Part shown: positions 4,128-5,803 of the stretch, piece by piece
Layout of the letters: each line of letters starts with the position of its first letter
How positions within the stretch are numbered: the stretch's first letter is position 1
Notes under the pieces: model-generated
The model's database searches: none
What the model saw: the letters and a program-made list of their open reading frames with translations, nothing else
Told to the model about the DNA's origin: nothing
Position numbers and translations under genes: made by a program
NCBI GenBank assembly: GCA_002898935.1
Contig: BEII01000124.1
Location: 1 to 5,803 of the forward strand
DNA length: 5,803 bases
Source: a bacterium HR32
GTDB taxonomy: Bacteria > Sysuimicrobiota > Sysuimicrobiia > Sysuimicrobiales > Sysuimicrobiaceae
Direction: 5' to 3'

Positions 4128-5717
4128 GTGTCGAGAGTCGCGCTCGGCTTGGTGGCGGTCGCGGTGGTGGCCGCGCTGTCGCTGCCCGCCGCAAGCGGTC
4201 CCGCCACACCCGCGCCCCAGCCCGGGGGGACGTTGATCGTCGGGCGGGGTGCGGACTCCGTGACCCTGAGCCCCTACGCCTCCGCCTCCCCAGACGCGGA
4301 GGTGATCTCTCACGTGGCAGAAACCCTCTACGAGCTCACGCCGGAGGGACGTATCCAGCCCCTGCTGGCGGAGAGCATGCCTCAGGTGTCCCCGGACGGA
4401 CGCACCATGACGATCCGGCTGCGCCGGGGGATCCGGTTCCACGACGGGACCCCCTTCGACGCCGCGGCGGTCAAGTGGAACTTCGACTTCATCTTGAACC
4501 CCGAGAACCGCGCTCCCTTCCGCGCCATCCTCCTCGGCGAGGTGGCGAGCGTGGACGCGGTGGACACCTACACGGTCCGCCTCAACCTGCGGCGGCCCTT
4601 CGTCCCCCTACTGGCGCACCTGACCCACGACTTCCTGGCGATCCACAGCCCCACCGCGGTCCAGCGGGCGGGCGGCATGCGGCCGCCCACGGGTGAGCCG
4701 TACGGCCGACAGCCCGTAGGCACGGGCCCGTTCCGGTTCCGGGAGTGGGTGCGGGGAGACCGCATCGTGCTGGAGCGCAACCCGGACTACTGGGGTCCCC
4801 GCAAGCCGCTGCTGGACCAGGTCGTCTGGCGCGTGATCCCGGACGACGGGGCCCGGGTGCTGGCCCTGGAGGGCGGCCAGATCCACGTGGCGGTGCGGGT
4901 GCCGCCACGGGAGACCACCCGGCTCGCCCTGAACCGCGCCCTGCGCATCGACCGCACCAGCAGCGTGCGGACCATCTACATCGCCTTCAACAACCAGAAG
5001 GCACCCTTCACCGACCCGCGGGTCCGGCAGGCGTTCAACTACGCGGTGAACAAACGGGCCATCGTACAGACGGTGCTGGGAGGGGCCGCGCGGGTTTCGG
5101 ACGCGCCCATCTCGCCCGGCATCGTGGGCTACAGCGCCATCCAGCCCGGCGGGTGGCCCCACGACGTGAACCGCGCCCGCCAGCTCCTGGCGGAGGCCGG
5201 GCACGGGGGAGGCCTGAACGTCACCATCCTGCACCCCACGGGCCGCTACGTGCAGGACGCCGCCGTGGCCGCCGCGGTGCAGGCGCAGCTCCGTGCCGCG
5301 GGCATCAACGCACGCCTGCAGACCATGGAGTGGGCCGCCTACCTCAGCTTCACCAACCAGCCCGTGGACCGCACGCCGGTGGAGATGTTCATGCTCGGCT
5401 GGGGGACCGTGACCGGCGACGCGGACTACGGCCTGTTCAGCCTGTTCCACAGCAGCCAGTGGGCGCCCGCGGGCTTCAACCGGTTCTTCTACCGCAACCC
5501 GCAGGTGGACCAGCTGCTCGAGGAGGCGCGCTCCATCACCGACAGCGCCCGCCGGGCTGCGACGTACCGGCAGGCCATGGAGATCATCTGGCGCGACGCG
5601 CCGTGGCTGTTCCTGCACAGCGAGTCCCAGGTCACCGGGCTTCGGCGGGAGGTCCAGGGGCTCGTGGTGCACCCCACGGAGCGTATCCTGGCGCACCGGG
5701 CTTGGCTGCGTCGCTAG
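4128..5717 (+). CDS. ABC transporter solute-binding protein, family 5 (peptide/dipeptide/nickel type)
   Basis: The product is a complete 529-residue protein, a normal length for DppA/OppA-type binding proteins. It has a Sec signal peptide (MSRVALGLVAVAVVAALSLP, cleavage probably near AAS-G at 21-24) but no lipobox cysteine. The mature part begins with GGTLIVGRGADSVTLSPY (33-50), then AETLYELTPEGRIQPLLAES (64-83), the family signature FHDGTPFDAAAVKWNFDF (104-121), VGTGPFRFREW (197-207), LERNPDYWG (215-223), TDPRVRQAFNYAVNKRAIV (295-313) and EWAAYLSF (401-408). Such proteins capture peptides, or sometimes nickel, opines or sugars, outside the membrane and deliver them to an ABC permease; the ligand cannot be read from the sequence. 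The GTG start is set by AAGGAGG 8 bases upstream and the signal peptide. It is divergent from the PP-loop/peptidase operon. No permease or ATPase gene is in the window; they may lie to the right. Confidence 0.95.
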   Translation: MSRVALGLVAVAVVAALSLPAASGPATPAPQPGGTLIVGRGADSVTLSPYASASPDAEVISHVAETLYELTPEGRIQPLLAESMPQVSPDGRTMTIRLRRGIRFHDGTPFDAAAVKWNFDFILNPENRAPFRAILLGEVASVDAVDTYTVRLNLRRPFVPLLAHLTHDFLAIHSPTAVQRAGGMRPPTGEPYGRQPVGTGPFRFREWVRGDRIVLERNPDYWGPRKPLLDQVVWRVIPDDGARVLALEGGQIHVAVRVPPRETTRLALNRALRIDRTSSVRTIYIAFNNQKAPFTDPRVRQAFNYAVNKRAIVQTVLGGAARVSDAPISPGIVGYSAIQPGGWPHDVNRARQLLAEAGHGGGLNVTILHPTGRYVQDAAVAAAVQAQLRAAGINARLQTMEWAAYLSFTNQPVDRTPVEMFMLGWGTVTGDADYGLFSLFHSSQWAPAGFNRFFYRNPQVDQLLEEARSITDSARRAATYRQAMEIIWRDAPWLFLHSESQVTGLRREVQGLVVHPTERILAHRAWLRR

Positions 5718-5803
5718 ACCACCCTGGTTTATCCCTGGGAGGGGCTTTCCGGGACAAGGTCCTAGCGAGGTCGGCTGTCCGGGAGGGCGGGGCCGGCTCG
5801 GAG
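5718..5803. other. Intergenic stretch after the solute-binding protein gene
   Basis: These 86 bases contain no ATG, GTG or TTG on the plus strand, so no downstream gene starts here. I see no convincing hairpin with a T-tract, which leaves read-through into a following transporter gene possible. A minus-strand frame is closed by TAG at 5764-5762, but there is nothing to show it is coding. Confidence 0.4.

Noticed and set aside
4004..4207. An upstream extension of the PP-loop gene to 4207
   Set aside because: It would overlap the divergent solute-binding protein start and its ribosome site, cross the shared -10 island, and adds no family similarity.
3149..4696. A 515-codon open frame on the plus strand
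   Set aside because: It is antisense to the PP-loop gene and then out of frame with the solute-binding protein; low-complexity translation.
4608..5696. A 362-codon open frame on the minus strand
   Set aside because: It is antisense to the well-supported solute-binding protein, with no recognisable domain.
5718..5803. Intrinsic terminator after the solute-binding protein gene
   Set aside because: Only 3-4 bp complementarities are visible (for example GGAC-AAG-GTCC) and no T-run follows.

Overview
This is a high-GC bacterial chromosomal window with tightly packed genes, little intergenic DNA, and frequent GTG starts. Nothing fixes the taxon. The GC bias, the small heat-shock protein, the subtilase and the family 5 solute-binding protein would fit a GC-rich, possibly thermophilic, soil or hot-spring lineage (Symbiobacterium/Thermaerobacter-like Firmicutes, Armatimonadota, or related uncultured phyla). 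That placement is a guess. I see no rRNA, tRNA, CRISPR array, insertion sequence, integrase or phage gene.

Left part, minus strand (1-978): a probable two-gene unit. A small three-helix membrane protein of the DUF4870 type is followed 21 bases later by the N-terminal 194 codons of a CorA-like divalent-cation transporter, which runs off the left edge. Middle-left (1048-1678): a monocistronic hsp20 gene on the minus strand. It has a recognisable promoter, a strong Shine-Dalgarno sequence and a textbook intrinsic terminator, so it is insulated from the CorA unit below it.

Middle (1695-4003), minus strand: a two-gene operon joined by a 4-base GTGA overlap. The first gene encodes a PP-loop ATP pyrophosphatase whose cysteine pattern recalls iron-sulfur sulfurtransferases of the LarE/TtuA/TtcA type. 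The second encodes a secreted, lipid-anchored S8 (subtilisin) peptidase with a propeptide and a full catalytic triad.

Right part, plus strand (4128-5717): a complete periplasmic or secreted peptide-type ABC solute-binding protein (family 5), transcribed divergently from the PP-loop/peptidase operon. The two units share a short AT-rich island (4010-4016) that reads as a -10 box on both strands. A 13-base palindrome lies in the solute-binding protein leader. A reasonable but unproven reading is that a surface protease and a peptide-binding protein are co-located for protein scavenging. No permease or ATPase gene starts within the 86 bases left after the binding protein.

The most interesting items are the pairing and translational coupling of a LarE-like PP-loop enzyme with a lipoprotein subtilase, the symmetric divergent promoter, and the possible leaderless GTG start of the PP-loop gene. 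I found no clear evidence of a wholly new system.
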